Virus record (IMG/VR): IMGVR_UViG_3300027710_000101
Span: 1 to 28,874 of that record
Direction: 5' to 3' (one strand)
Source: a virus
Length of the DNA: 28,874 bases
Shown: positions 1-5,666 of the stretch, in pieces
How positions within the stretch are numbered: the first letter of the stretch is position 1
How the letters are laid out: the number at the start of each line of letters is the position of its first letter
Translations under genes and position numbers: made by a program
The notes under the pieces: generated by a model
The model's input: only the letters and a program-made list of their open reading frames with translations
Told to the model about the DNA's origin: nothing
Database searches by the model: none

Positions 1-8
1 CTGCTCAC

Positions 9-37
9 CACTCAATGTCTTACCCCCCTGCTATAAT
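9..37 (+). promoter_or_regulatory. Promoter P1 with TGn-TATAAT and ATGTC spacer
   Basis: A perfect TATAAT at 32-37 is preceded by TGC, an extended -10. The 17-nt spacer (15-31) begins ATGTC, the same register as four other promoters downstream. The -35 position reads CACTCA, a poor match. The leader then runs to the ATG at 78 and contains AACCCTAAAAGAAAGAA, the conserved leader and ribosome-site pattern of this arm. Confidence 0.7.
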
Positions 38-77
38 GGACACATAACAAATCAACCCTAAAAGAAAGAAGATAAAA

Positions 78-524
78 ATGGCAAGAGCACTCGCCGTAAA
101 AGTTCCAACCGCATCTCTAATTACTTTGGTAGAAGAGAAGATTGCTACTATCAAGGCACAGGTTGCGTCTTACCCTGCTGATGTAAAGCAGTATGAGACA
201 GACTACGCTAACTACCAGAAGTCATTGGTATCGTTGGCAATCAAGGCACTTACTAACAACCCTGAGTTGATTGGTGATGGCTACGAGAAGCCAATTCGTG
301 TTTCACTTGGATACAGCGGAAGCGTTGATGTTCGCCTTGACGCAAACGCACTCGGTTTCCCTACCGCACCAAAAAAGCCAAGCGACCCAAACTCGTCTCG
401 CTCATTTGGTCGTGAATACACAACTCCGTTGGAAATGTTAGAGAAGACCTTGCGTGTTCTCAAAATGACCGCACAGGAAGAAGTAAATGCTTCGACCTAC
501 TCGTCTGTAATGGACTTGCTATAA
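78..524 (+). CDS. Hypothetical phage protein, 148 aa
   Basis: I do not recognise this family. The protein is soluble, has no signal peptide or membrane segment, and opens with an alanine/valine-rich helix followed by a lysine/glutamate-rich region suggesting a coiled coil at about residues 15-60. A more beta-like middle (about 70-95) has SLGYSGSVDVRLDANALGF, then a proline/serine linker and a C-terminal helix. The start is supported by AGAAAGAA just upstream and promoter P1. It is a single-gene unit closed by the terminator at 621-650. Being the first gene of a strongly promoted arm, it could be an abundant early product, but that is inference. Confidence 0.8.
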   Translation: MARALAVKVPTASLITLVEEKIATIKAQVASYPADVKQYETDYANYQKSLVSLAIKALTNNPELIGDGYEKPIRVSLGYSGSVDVRLDANALGFPTAPKKPSDPNSSRSFGREYTTPLEMLEKTLRVLKMTAQEEVNASTYSSVMDLL

Positions 525-530
525 ACCATT

Positions 531-616
531 GGCTAACGCCATAACACCTGAGCAAGTGTCTAAAAGGCTCTAACCTTGGGCTGGTGTGGCAAGGTGAAAA
601 CTACTATGGCTACCAG
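531..616 (+). other. Structured 3' region, possible small RNA
   Basis: Between the stop codon of the first gene and its terminator lie several potential hairpins: TGGC-taac-GCCA near 533-545, ACAC/GTGT near 544-559, and ACCTTG (573-578) with CAAGGT (590-595). CTGGT in the loop of the last hairpin (581-585) can pair with ACCAG (612-616), which would make a pseudoknot. There is no ORF. It may be a structured 3' UTR or a processed small RNA; I match it to no known family. Confidence 0.35.
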
Positions 617-620
617 AGAG

Positions 621-650
621 ACCCCTCCTTGTAATTCGGGAGGGGTTTTC
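621..650 (+). terminator. Rho-independent terminator
   Basis: ACCCCTCC (621-628) pairs perfectly with GGAGGGGT (639-646) around a 10-nt loop and is followed by a T-rich run (TTTTC). It closes the first transcription unit. Confidence 0.85.
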
Positions 651-672
651 TAGTTGTCTGGGGATCGATCTG

Positions 673-752
673 GGCCGACCACACCTTGCCTGGTTTGTCA
701 AGACTTTAAGAAGATCAGTTTACGAAGCCCGAAAAATGTTTCCCAAAATCTA
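673..752 (+). repeat. Intergenic module, copy 1
   Basis: First of four copies of an intergenic module. It has GGCCGACC at 673-680, a CACCTTG stretch, TTTACGA at 719-725 (one change from ATTACGA) and TTTCCCAAAATCTA just before the promoter. It sits between a terminator and the promoter of the DUF932 gene. The order and spacing match the copies near 1903, 4654 and 7643. Confidence 0.7.
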
Positions 753-781
753 TTGACATTGTCGGTGGTATCCTGTAAAAT
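753..781 (+). promoter_or_regulatory. Promoter P2 (TTGACA-17-TAAAAT)
   Basis: TTGACA (753-758), a 17-nt spacer and TAAAAT (776-781). The spacer contains TGTCGGTGG, in the same register as P1, P3, P4 and P5. It drives the DUF932 gene at 819 through a leader with CTAAGAGAAAGAA. Confidence 0.8.
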
Positions 782-818
782 AGTCTTATTGGAAATCCCT
801 ACTAAGAGAAAGAAACAA

Positions 819-1835
819 ATGGCTCACGAACTAGAAATCAACGAAGCAACAGGCGAAGCGTCTTTTGCATCACTACGCCAACCTGCTTGGCACAATCTTG
901 GAACTGTATTTCAAGACGAGGTAAACACCCAACAGATGTTGGAACTTGCACACCTAGACAATTGGAATGTTCGCCTTGAAGATGTCGCAATCCCTGACGG
1001 TTTTTCAAGCGACAAGTCTTACTCATTCGTATCACGCACTAACCCATTCAACGCAGACCAGACTGATGTTCTTGGAATTGTTGGTGAGCGTTATGTGCCA
1101 TTGCAGAATGAAGAACTATTTTCATTCGGTGATAACATTCTAGACGGTGGTGGTCGTTGGGAAACTGCTGGTTCTATCAAGGGTGGTCGTGTCGTATTCG
1201 GTTCGATTGCATTGCAGGACAGCATTACTCTTGACCCGAATGGTCGTGCAGACAAGATTGATAACTACCTGCTCATCAACACAAGCCACGATGGTTCGAT
1301 TGCTATTCAGGCAAGCATCACGCCTGTTCGTGTTGTATGTGCAAACACTCTCAACCTTGCACTCTCGTCATTCAAGGGCAAGAATGCAGCAAAGCAGTCT
1401 TTCAAAATTCGACACACTCAAACTGCCGAAGGTAAGATTGCAGTTGCTCGTGAAGCACTTGGCTTGGCTCACAAATACATTGACGAGTTTTCTCTCATTG
1501 CAAACAAGATGATTGAAACTGAAATCACAGACGCTCAGTTTGCAAAGATTGTTGAACTCGCTTACCCTGCACCAGAGAAAGACGCTAAGGGTTCAATCAA
1601 GAAGCACACAGGCAAGATTGATTTGTTGCACGACATTTATGTTGGACAATACAACAACACAATTAGCGGAACTGCTTGGGGTGCGTTCAATGCACTAACA
1701 GAGCGTTTGGATTGGTATCGCAATGCTCGTGGTGGAAACAACGAAAGCATTTATGCAAGTGCAAGTGGTTTTGACCCTGTAATCAACGCAGAGAAAAACC
1801 GCTTGATGAAAATTGTGCAAAGCGTAATGGCGTAG
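819..1835 (+). CDS. DUF932 / TIGR03299-type phage-plasmid protein
   Basis: A 338-aa protein opening MAHELEINEATGEASF and continuing with RQPAWHNLGTVF, the hallmark N-terminus of the phage/plasmid-like protein TIGR03299 (DUF932) family. The family is common in actinophages and plasmids and its biochemical role is unknown. The reading frame is open back to 654, but the ATG at 819 is chosen because it has AGAGAAAGAAAC just upstream, lies downstream of promoter P2 and gives the family-typical N-terminus. The middle carries LLINTSHDGSIAIQASITPVRVVCANTLNLAL (positions about 150-185), the most conserved core of the family. It is a monocistronic unit followed immediately by a GAAA-loop terminator. 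Confidence 0.9.
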   Translation: MAHELEINEATGEASFASLRQPAWHNLGTVFQDEVNTQQMLELAHLDNWNVRLEDVAIPDGFSSDKSYSFVSRTNPFNADQTDVLGIVGERYVPLQNEELFSFGDNILDGGGRWETAGSIKGGRVVFGSIALQDSITLDPNGRADKIDNYLLINTSHDGSIAIQASITPVRVVCANTLNLALSSFKGKNAAKQSFKIRHTQTAEGKIAVAREALGLAHKYIDEFSLIANKMIETEITDAQFAKIVELAYPAPEKDAKGSIKKHTGKIDLLHDIYVGQYNNTISGTAWGAFNALTERLDWYRNARGGNNESIYASASGFDPVINAEKNRLMKIVQSVMA

Positions 1836-1851
1836 CATAAAAATAGATTAG

Positions 1852-1878
1852 CCCCTACTGGAAACGGTAGGGGTTTTT
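1852..1878 (+). terminator. Rho-independent terminator with GAAA tetraloop
   Basis: CCCCTACTG (1852-1860) pairs with CGGTAGGGG (1865-1873), with one T-G wobble, around a GAAA loop, followed by five T residues. Confidence 0.9.
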
Positions 1879-1902
1879 CTATTGACAAAGTTGATCGAAG
1901 GT

Positions 1903-1975
1903 GGCCGACCCAATCTTACATAATATTGTTAGTCTTGTAAACCGATTACGAAGATCTTTTAAAATCTCCCGAATC
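1903..1975 (+). repeat. Intergenic module, copy 2
   Basis: GGCCGACC at 1903-1910, CTTACATAATATTG, ATTACGA at 1945-1951 followed by AGATC, then TTTTAAAATCTCCCGAATC leading into promoter P3. It is the second copy of the module, again placed between a terminator and a promoter. Confidence 0.7.
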
Positions 1976-2004
1976 TTTACAATGTCGGTGGGTGTCTGTA
2001 TAAT
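1976..2004 (+). promoter_or_regulatory. Promoter P3 (TTTACA-17-TATAAT), leaderless type
   Basis: TTTACA (1976-1981), the 17-nt spacer ATGTCGGTGGGTGTCTG and TATAAT (1999-2004). The ATG of the next gene lies 7 nt after the -10 box, so transcription should start at or next to the start codon. Confidence 0.8.
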
Positions 2005-2011
2005 AGTGGGT

Positions 2012-2218
2012 ATGAAGAAAACTAATGAAGAGATTATCGCATACCTTATTGCTGATATCGAAGATATGATACCCCGACAAATCGAACACGAAAGCGACAT
2101 TGATGGCTTTGGAGATTATCTACAAGGCTGTATCGAACGAAGCCAGAGTGTCCTAAGAATGCTTGGCGTTCCAAGCAACCTAATCCCTACTATCTATGGA
2201 GTTGATGAACTTGACTAA
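2012..2218 (+). CDS. Hypothetical acidic protein, 68 aa
   Basis: Starts MKKTNEEIIAYLIADIEDMI, an acidic helical protein with no known motif. The frame stays open upstream to 1901, but the ATG at 2012 is preferred because it sits 7 nt after a perfect TATAAT, a leaderless arrangement repeated at 2341 and 3124. It is the first gene of a train of small overlapping genes; the next starts inside its last codons. Function unknown. Confidence 0.75.
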   Translation: MKKTNEEIIAYLIADIEDMIPRQIEHESDIDGFGDYLQGCIERSQSVLRMLGVPSNLIPTIYGVDELD

Positions 2219-2324
2219 CAAGACTATTTACAAATGTAATACCTGCGACCTTACCAGCGATAATCCAGCAGACGCATTGTTGGAATTCTTTGGCTGCCTT
2301 GATTGTGCCAATGTCAGTGGGTAG
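2205..2324 (+). CDS. Zinc-ribbon-like microprotein, 39 aa
   Basis: A 39-residue ORF starting ATGAACTTG, overlapping the end of the previous gene by 14 nt. It has two CxxC pairs, at residues 11-14 (CNTC) and 31-34 (CLDC), consistent with a minimal zinc-binding knuckle. Its last codons coincide with the spacer of the following promoter, so the C-terminal NVSG and the stop are made by promoter sequence. Function unknown; similar Cys-pair microproteins recur in this arm. Confidence 0.65.
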   Translation: MNLTNKTIYKCNTCDLTSDNPADALLEFFGCLDCANVSG

Positions 2325-2333
2325 TCCTATAAT
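2305..2333 (+). promoter_or_regulatory. Promoter P4, leaderless type
   Basis: The 17-nt spacer ATGTCAGTGGGTAGTCC (2311-2327) is followed by TATAAT (2328-2333). The -35 position is GTGCCA, a weak match, so an activator acting at the spacer motif is plausible. The next ATG is exactly 7 nt after the -10 box. Confidence 0.7.
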
Positions 2334-2340
2334 GGACACT

Positions 2341-2511
2341 ATGATATGCACACACGAACACTTAGAATGCCCCAACCATGAGGGCAGTTTCGATTGTAAT
2401 TCATTCTGTTCAATCTGTGAGGGCAATGGCGAGTATTGTCCCGATGGTTGTGAGATGCAATACAACGAAGACACAGGCGACATTGTTTATATAAAGGAGA
2501 ATAATGGCTAA
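2341..2511 (+). CDS. Cysteine-rich protein, 56 aa
   Basis: Starts MICTHEHLECPNHEG and contains at least eight Cys/His residues that could bind metal, including CSIC and CPDGC. The frame extends upstream to 2290, but the ATG at 2341 is placed at the expected transcription start of P4 and is preferred. It overlaps the next gene by 8 nt. A zinc-binding role is inferred from the cysteine spacing; no family recognised. Confidence 0.75.
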   Translation: MICTHEHLECPNHEGSFDCNSFCSICEGNGEYCPDGCEMQYNEDTGDIVYIKENNG

Positions 2512-2725
2512 GGTATACAGAGCAGTAATTGAATATGCAATCTACCCTGACGAGAATGGTCTGCTTGAATCAGACTTCGACATGCTTGACGAAGATGAGT
2601 TAGCAGAAAACCACAGGACACCTGACGAACTAATTGAGTTGGTCAAAGACGAGTTCTATGAAATGCTTACAGATGGGTCTGTGCGTTTTTGGGATTGGAT
2701 AAATGTGGAGGTATTAGATGAGTAA
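2504..2725 (+). CDS. Hypothetical protein, 73 aa
   Basis: Starts MAKVYRAVIEYAIYPDENG and is rich in Asp and Glu. The N-terminal beta strand followed by an acidic helix (about residues 25-55) and the C-terminal FWDWINVEVLDE are the visible features. A good AAGGAG site lies 5 nt upstream. It overlaps both neighbours by 8 nt, so translation is probably coupled along the train. Function unknown. Confidence 0.8.
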   Translation: MAKVYRAVIEYAIYPDENGLLESDFDMLDEDELAENHRTPDELIELVKDEFYEMLTDGSVRFWDWINVEVLDE

Positions 2726-2834
2726 TGGTATTGATGAATACCGCAGACTGATCGAACTTATCGTGTCAGAGGGTCTTGATACAATTGAATCACTAACAGA
2801 CGAACAACTAAGAGAGGTAATGGCTAATGAGTAA
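2718..2834 (+). CDS. Hypothetical microprotein, 38 aa
   Basis: A 38-residue acidic helix-rich peptide starting MSNGIDEYRRLIELIVSEG, with GGAGG about 7 nt upstream. It overlaps the preceding gene by 8 nt and the next by 8 nt, which supports a real coupled gene despite its size. Function unknown. Confidence 0.65.
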   Translation: MSNGIDEYRRLIELIVSEGLDTIESLTDEQLREVMANE

Positions 2835-2940
2835 TTGCAAAAACTGTGGTTATGAAACAGACGAAACAGATGAACTACAATTTTGCCAGACTTGTCGCAA
2901 TGCCTTTGACTACGGATACCAACTAGGAGCAAACAAATGA
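2827..2940 (+). CDS. Zinc-ribbon microprotein, 37 aa
   Basis: Starts MSNCKNCGYE and has paired cysteines CKNC (residues 4-7) and CQTC (20-23), a compact zinc-ribbon pattern. It overlaps both neighbours (8 nt and 4 nt, the latter as ATGA). Its role is unknown; similar peptides occur at 2205 and 2341. Confidence 0.7.
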   Translation: MSNCKNCGYETDETDELQFCQTCRNAFDYGYQLGANK

Positions 2941-3107
2941 ATGACTATGTAAATGAAGATGTAATCGCAGAATACATTGAGGAATACAAGGGACTAGAGA
3001 CCGCTATCGCTACCCTTGAGGAACGCCAGGCCACAATTGACCTGATACTACGCAACGAGCACAACTTCGTTATTGGCAAAGACCGACTAATCAATGTCGG
3101 TGGGTAA
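2937..3107 (+). CDS. Hypothetical helical protein, 56 aa
   Basis: Starts MNDYVNEDVIAEYIEEYKG and is predicted helical, with a likely coiled coil (ETAIATLEERQATIDLIL). The ATG overlaps the previous stop (ATGA). The final codons, encoding NVGG and the stop, are the spacer of promoter P5, exactly as in the gene at 2205. Function unknown. Confidence 0.7.
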   Translation: MNDYVNEDVIAEYIEEYKGLETAIATLEERQATIDLILRNEHNFVIGKDRLINVGG

Positions 3108-3116
3108 GGATACAAT
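3088..3116 (+). promoter_or_regulatory. Promoter P5, leaderless type
   Basis: The 17-nt spacer ATGTCGGTGGGTAAGGA (3094-3110), TACAAT (3111-3116) and the ATG at 3124, 7 nt later. The -35 position is TAATCA, a weak match. It lies inside the 3' end of the upstream gene. Confidence 0.7.
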
Positions 3117-3123
3117 AGACACT

Positions 3124-3318
3124 ATGAAAGAACTATTAGAGAAAATCAAAGAAGCCAAGACCGCTTGGGAAGAAATCGCAAAGCAAGAAGAAGATGAAGG
3201 TTATTCAGACGCTATCTTGTCTATTGAGCGTGGCGAAGCCGAAGGGTATTACTACGGCTTGCGTAATGCTTACATCATTTTGGAAGGACACGACCCAATT
3301 GGAGAAGAAGATGAATAA
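3124..3318 (+). CDS. Hypothetical helical protein, 64 aa
   Basis: Starts MKELLEKIKEAKTAWEEIAK; a charged helical protein with a region ERGEAEGYYYGLRNAYIIL near the C-terminus. The frame is open to 3094, but the ATG at 3124 fits the leaderless spacing of P5. It overlaps the next gene by 8 nt. Function unknown. Confidence 0.75.
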   Translation: MKELLEKIKEAKTAWEEIAKQEEDEGYSDAILSIERGEAEGYYYGLRNAYIILEGHDPIGEEDE

Positions 3319-3475
3319 GAATGTTTTTATTAGTGATGACCACGCAGAAGTGTTGTCGGGATACTTGGGCGAGTTGCTAGATAGCGATAACCCAATGTCT
3401 GTCTTTGACAGGATTGCGATTGGAACTTTGTATAAACAGGTTGTAGATATTTTGGAGAGCAATGAAGAAGCATAA
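3311..3475 (+). CDS. Hypothetical protein, 54 aa
   Basis: Starts MNKNVFISDDHAEVLSGYLG. The frame opens upstream at 3194, but the ATG at 3311 has GGAGAAGAAG directly upstream and gives the usual small overlap with the preceding gene. Two helices separated by a short loop; no motif recognised. Confidence 0.7.
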   Translation: MNKNVFISDDHAEVLSGYLGELLDSDNPMSVFDRIAIGTLYKQVVDILESNEEA

Positions 3476-3665
3476 AAGGATTGCTAAGTATGCTGGTATG
3501 GCAAGTGCTGAACTACATACCGAGTGGATGAACCTAGACGGCAATGTAGACGAATGGTATGTCAAGGACATAATGTCAGAGGTCATTGATAAACTAGACA
3601 GAATAGAAGCAATGGCAAACGACAATTGGGTCAAGAGAATAATCAGGAAGAGGAAATACAAGTGA
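3462..3665 (+). CDS. Hypothetical basic-ended protein, 67 aa
   Basis: Starts MKKHKRIAKYAGMASAELH and ends in the strongly basic VKRIIRKRKYK, with an acidic middle. The charge pattern could suit nucleic-acid contact, but that is only inference. It overlaps the previous gene by 14 nt and the next by 4 nt. Confidence 0.7.
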   Translation: MKKHKRIAKYAGMASAELHTEWMNLDGNVDEWYVKDIMSEVIDKLDRIEAMANDNWVKRIIRKRKYK

Positions 3666-3778
3666 ACCTAGACAAACTAACACCGCAGATGTGGGAAGTA
3701 ATTCGCACTTGGGAATATGACACACTAATCAAAGCATCAATAATGTTTCAACCACTAGATGAAGACGAGGAATACTGA
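3662..3778 (+). CDS. Hypothetical microprotein, 38 aa, GTG start
   Basis: A GTG start (GTGAACCTAGAC) overlapping the previous TGA by 3 nt, giving a 38-residue peptide containing MWEVIRTWEYDTLIKAS and an acidic tail. Both neighbours are tightly coupled, which supports it. Function unknown. Confidence 0.6.
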   Translation: MNLDKLTPQMWEVIRTWEYDTLIKASIMFQPLDEDEEY

Positions 3779-3933
3779 TGAAAGAATTTGTAGTAGTCAA
3801 GAGATACACCACTTACTTTACGCAGACAATTATGGCAACGAACCTTGACGAAGCAATCGCAGAAGCAGAAGAGAATGGCGACTGGGATTTGTTCGAAGAG
3901 GAATTTGAAACTTACGGAAGCGAGGCACTCTAA
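3778..3933 (+). CDS. Hypothetical acidic protein, 51 aa
   Basis: Starts MKEFVVVKRYTTYFTQTIMA; a beta-strand pair then a helix containing NLDEAIAEAEENGD and an acidic C-terminus. The strand-strand-helix layout and the size resemble the genes at 4166 and 4345, suggesting paralogs. It starts at TGATG on the preceding stop. Confidence 0.7.
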   Translation: MKEFVVVKRYTTYFTQTIMATNLDEAIAEAEENGDWDLFEEEFETYGSEAL

Positions 3934-4166
3934 TGTCAACGGTAGCACAATTGATTGACCAACTACAACGCAATCACAAACTAGATGAACCAATTGTATT
4001 TCAGTATATGGTTCAGGAATACACGCCATACTTTGCAGATGAATTTGATCAAATCTCTAACTACCTAATGAACAATGATTCATTCGGTGATGAGTCATCA
4101 CAATTCTTCAGGGCTTGGATGTCAGAGGCTAGAAGTATAATTGAAGAACTAGAGGAAGAGGAATAA
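3933..4166 (+). CDS. Hypothetical acidic protein, 77 aa
   Basis: Starts MSTVAQLIDQLQRNHKLDEPIVFQYM, a helix followed by a strand, and ends in a run of glutamates (IIEELEEEE). The N-terminal pattern (helix, then P-I-V-F) recurs in phage hypothetical proteins. TAATG overlap on both sides. Confidence 0.75.
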   Translation: MSTVAQLIDQLQRNHKLDEPIVFQYMVQEYTPYFADEFDQISNYLMNNDSFGDESSQFFRAWMSEARSIIEELEEEE

Positions 4167-4345
4167 TGGCACAATACTATGTTGAGGTTCGTGTGGACTT
4201 CTCTGGCTACCTTGAAGCGAACAGCGAAGATGAAGCAGAGCAAATGGCATTCTCCGCTTGGGGAGAGGAACTAGGCTATGACGGAGTTTACTCTGTTGAT
4301 GTCGAAGCGGTAATGGAAGATGAAGATGAGGAAGAGGAAGACTAA
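4166..4345 (+). CDS. Hypothetical acidic protein, 59 aa
   Basis: Starts MAQYYVEVRVDFSGYLEANS. The layout is strand, ANSEDEAEQMAFSA helix, strand, then the polyacidic tail EDEDEEEED. It resembles the genes at 3778 and 4345 in its N-terminal strand and E/A-rich helix, so a small paralogous group is likely. Overlaps both neighbours at TAATG. Confidence 0.7.
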   Translation: MAQYYVEVRVDFSGYLEANSEDEAEQMAFSAWGEELGYDGVYSVDVEAVMEDEDEEEED

Positions 4346-4512
4346 TGGCAAGATACACATACACAGTTTCATTCACCGCCGAGATATCTGCCAAGAATGA
4401 AGCCAAAGCAGAAGAGCAACTAAACGATATGTTAGACCTGCTAGGTCAGGTAGAAACCCCAAACGCAACTTGGGATAGCATTGACTACGATTTGATTGAC
4501 GAGGAAGACTAA
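4345..4512 (+). CDS. Hypothetical acidic protein, 55 aa
   Basis: Starts MARYTYTVSFTAEISAKNEA and continues with a KAEEQLNDMLDLL helix and an acidic end (IDEED). The strand plus [AS]xNEAxAEEQ helix matches the preceding gene. Function unknown. TAATG overlap on both sides. Confidence 0.7.
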   Translation: MARYTYTVSFTAEISAKNEAKAEEQLNDMLDLLGQVETPNATWDSIDYDLIDEED

Positions 4513-4634
4513 TGGATGAGCAAGCACAAGAGATTCGTCAAGCGTTGGAAGACTACTACGCAAACCCCGAGCAGTATTCATTTGCTGACTTTGAGGAAAT
4601 CTTCCAAGACCGAGACCCGATTGAATTCCTCTAG
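4512..4634 (+). CDS. Hypothetical acidic microprotein, 40 aa
   Basis: Starts MDEQAQEIRQALEDYYANPE, a short acidic helical peptide ending in DRDPIEFL. It is the last gene of the train that begins at 2012 and is followed at once by a GC-rich hairpin. Confidence 0.65.
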   Translation: MDEQAQEIRQALEDYYANPEQYSFADFEEIFQDRDPIEFL

Positions 4635-4637
4635 GTA

Positions 4638-4662
4638 GGGTCCCCGAAAGGGGGGCCGACCC
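4638..4662 (+). terminator. GC-rich hairpin, likely terminator
   Basis: CCCC-GAAA-GGGG (4642-4653) with possible outer pairing of GGGT (4638-4641) to ACCC (4659-4662). There is no T tract, and its downstream arm is shared with the GGCCGACC box of the repeated module. It probably ends or attenuates the microgene transcript. Confidence 0.55.
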
Positions 4663-4739
4663 ACCTTACATAATACAAGCAATGATCAAATCGCATTACG
4701 ATGATCTAGATAATTTTCCCAAAATCTTTACGATCCCTA
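4654..4739 (+). repeat. Intergenic module, copy 3
   Basis: GGCCGACC (4654-4661), CACCTTACATAATAC, ATTACGA (4695-4701) followed by TGATC, then TTTTCCCAAAATC and a second TTTACGA (4727-4733) immediately before promoter P6. Confidence 0.7.
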
Positions 4740-4768
4740 TTGACATTCCCCAGTTTCTGTGGGATAAT
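4740..4768 (+). promoter_or_regulatory. Promoter P6 (TTGACA-17-GATAAT)
   Basis: TTGACA (4740-4745), a spacer beginning TTCCCCAG and GATAAT (4763-4768). P7 and P9 share the TTCCCC spacer motif at nearly the same position. Leader: ATACATAAACCCTAGAGAAAGAA. Confidence 0.85.
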
Positions 4769-4797
4769 AGATACATAAACCCTAGAGAAAGAATAAC

Positions 4798-5031
4798 ATG
4801 CAAGTATATGCAGACAAGAAACCTAAAGTATCTGAAGTAACATCATGGACACGTTTCTTCCACACCAGTGGTATTGCTGTCTATGAGGCTGACAACTTCT
4901 ATGACTATTACAAAGTAGTACCCTCGGGTGGTAAGCCTAAGTACTTCTTTGGAGAGACAGCCTGGATGAAGGCCCAGAGATATGCTGTGGATCTCATTGG
5001 CATGAGTGGCTACAACGTATTCAGAAATTAG
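4798..5031 (+). CDS. Hypothetical protein, 77 aa
   Basis: Starts MQVYADKKPKVSEVTSWTRF; aromatic-rich with IAVYEADNFYDYYKVV and a GETAWMKAQRYAVDLIG helix. No known motif. Start supported by GAGAAAGAA and promoter P6. It stands alone between P6 and P7. Function unknown. Confidence 0.75.
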   Translation: MQVYADKKPKVSEVTSWTRFFHTSGIAVYEADNFYDYYKVVPSGGKPKYFFGETAWMKAQRYAVDLIGMSGYNVFRN

Positions 5032-5044
5032 CATTAAGAAACAC

Positions 5045-5073
5045 TTGACAAATTCCCCAGATTTTGAGATAAT
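5045..5073 (+). promoter_or_regulatory. Promoter P7 (TTGACA-17-GATAAT)
   Basis: TTGACA (5045-5050), a spacer with AATTCCCCAG and GATAAT (5068-5073). The leader contains AACCCTAACAGAAAGG. Confidence 0.85.
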
Positions 5074-5102
5074 TATATATAACCCTAACAGAAAGGCCCA
5101 TA

Positions 5103-5624
5103 ATGGGAACACGCAACCTAACTAAAGTAATTGATAAAGACGGAACACTCCGAGTAGCACAGTATGGTCAATGGGATGGATACCCAGATGGTCAGGGCAA
5201 GTCTATGCTTGCCTTTATCTCTGAATACGGTATGCTTGAGACAATTGAGAAGTCATTGGCTAAGTGCCGTTGGATTGACCAGAAGCAAATTGACACCCTC
5301 TACTTCAGGTATGAGAACCTAACTGACTTCGAAGAACTTCGCAATGGTATGAATGGTCTTAGCATTGCCTTTCCAAGTATCTCTAGAGACACCGCTACGG
5401 ATATCCTAAAGGTCATTGTTTATTCTAATGAGTATGTTGAACTATCAGACGAGAGTTCATTTGAGAATGACGGTCTATTCTGCGAAGGTGTATACACGCT
5501 AAACTACCAGACACGAGAGTTCATCTCTTGGTTCAATGGTGACACGATCACTTTCAAGTTTGATGAACTTCCTAGCGAAGAGGCTTATCTAAATGCTTGG
5601 AAAGCCTTGACACCTACCGCCTAA
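5103..5624 (+). CDS. Conserved phage protein of the MGTRNLT..QYGQWDGYP type
   Basis: A 173-aa soluble protein whose N-terminus MGTRNLTKVIDKDG followed by AQYGQWDGYPDGQG is a pattern I know from many phage hypothetical proteins of unassigned function. The conserved tract (residues about 1-35) is followed by a helical middle and a beta-rich C-terminus. Preceded by P7 and an AGAAAGG site, with the next promoter buried in its 3' end. Function unknown. Confidence 0.85.
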   Translation: MGTRNLTKVIDKDGTLRVAQYGQWDGYPDGQGKSMLAFISEYGMLETIEKSLAKCRWIDQKQIDTLYFRYENLTDFEELRNGMNGLSIAFPSISRDTATDILKVIVYSNEYVELSDESSFENDGLFCEGVYTLNYQTREFISWFNGDTITFKFDELPSEEAYLNAWKALTPTA

Positions 5625-5635
5625 TCCTGTAAAAT
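5607..5635 (+). promoter_or_regulatory. Promoter P8 (TTGACA-17-TAAAAT)
   Basis: TTGACA (5607-5612) inside the end of the upstream gene, a 17-nt spacer and TAAAAT (5630-5635). Leader ATACATAACCCTAAGAGAAAGAA. Confidence 0.8.
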
Positions 5636-5666
5636 AGATACATAACCCTAAGAGAAAGAAACCCTA

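Noticed and set aside
654-818. N-terminal extension of the DUF932 gene back to 654.
   Set aside because: It would translate through the intergenic module and the promoter; the ATG at 819 has the ribosome site and the family-typical N-terminus.
1147-1698. Two out-of-frame ORFs inside the DUF932 gene.
   Set aside because: They overlap a recognised gene, have no ribosome site and low-complexity translations.
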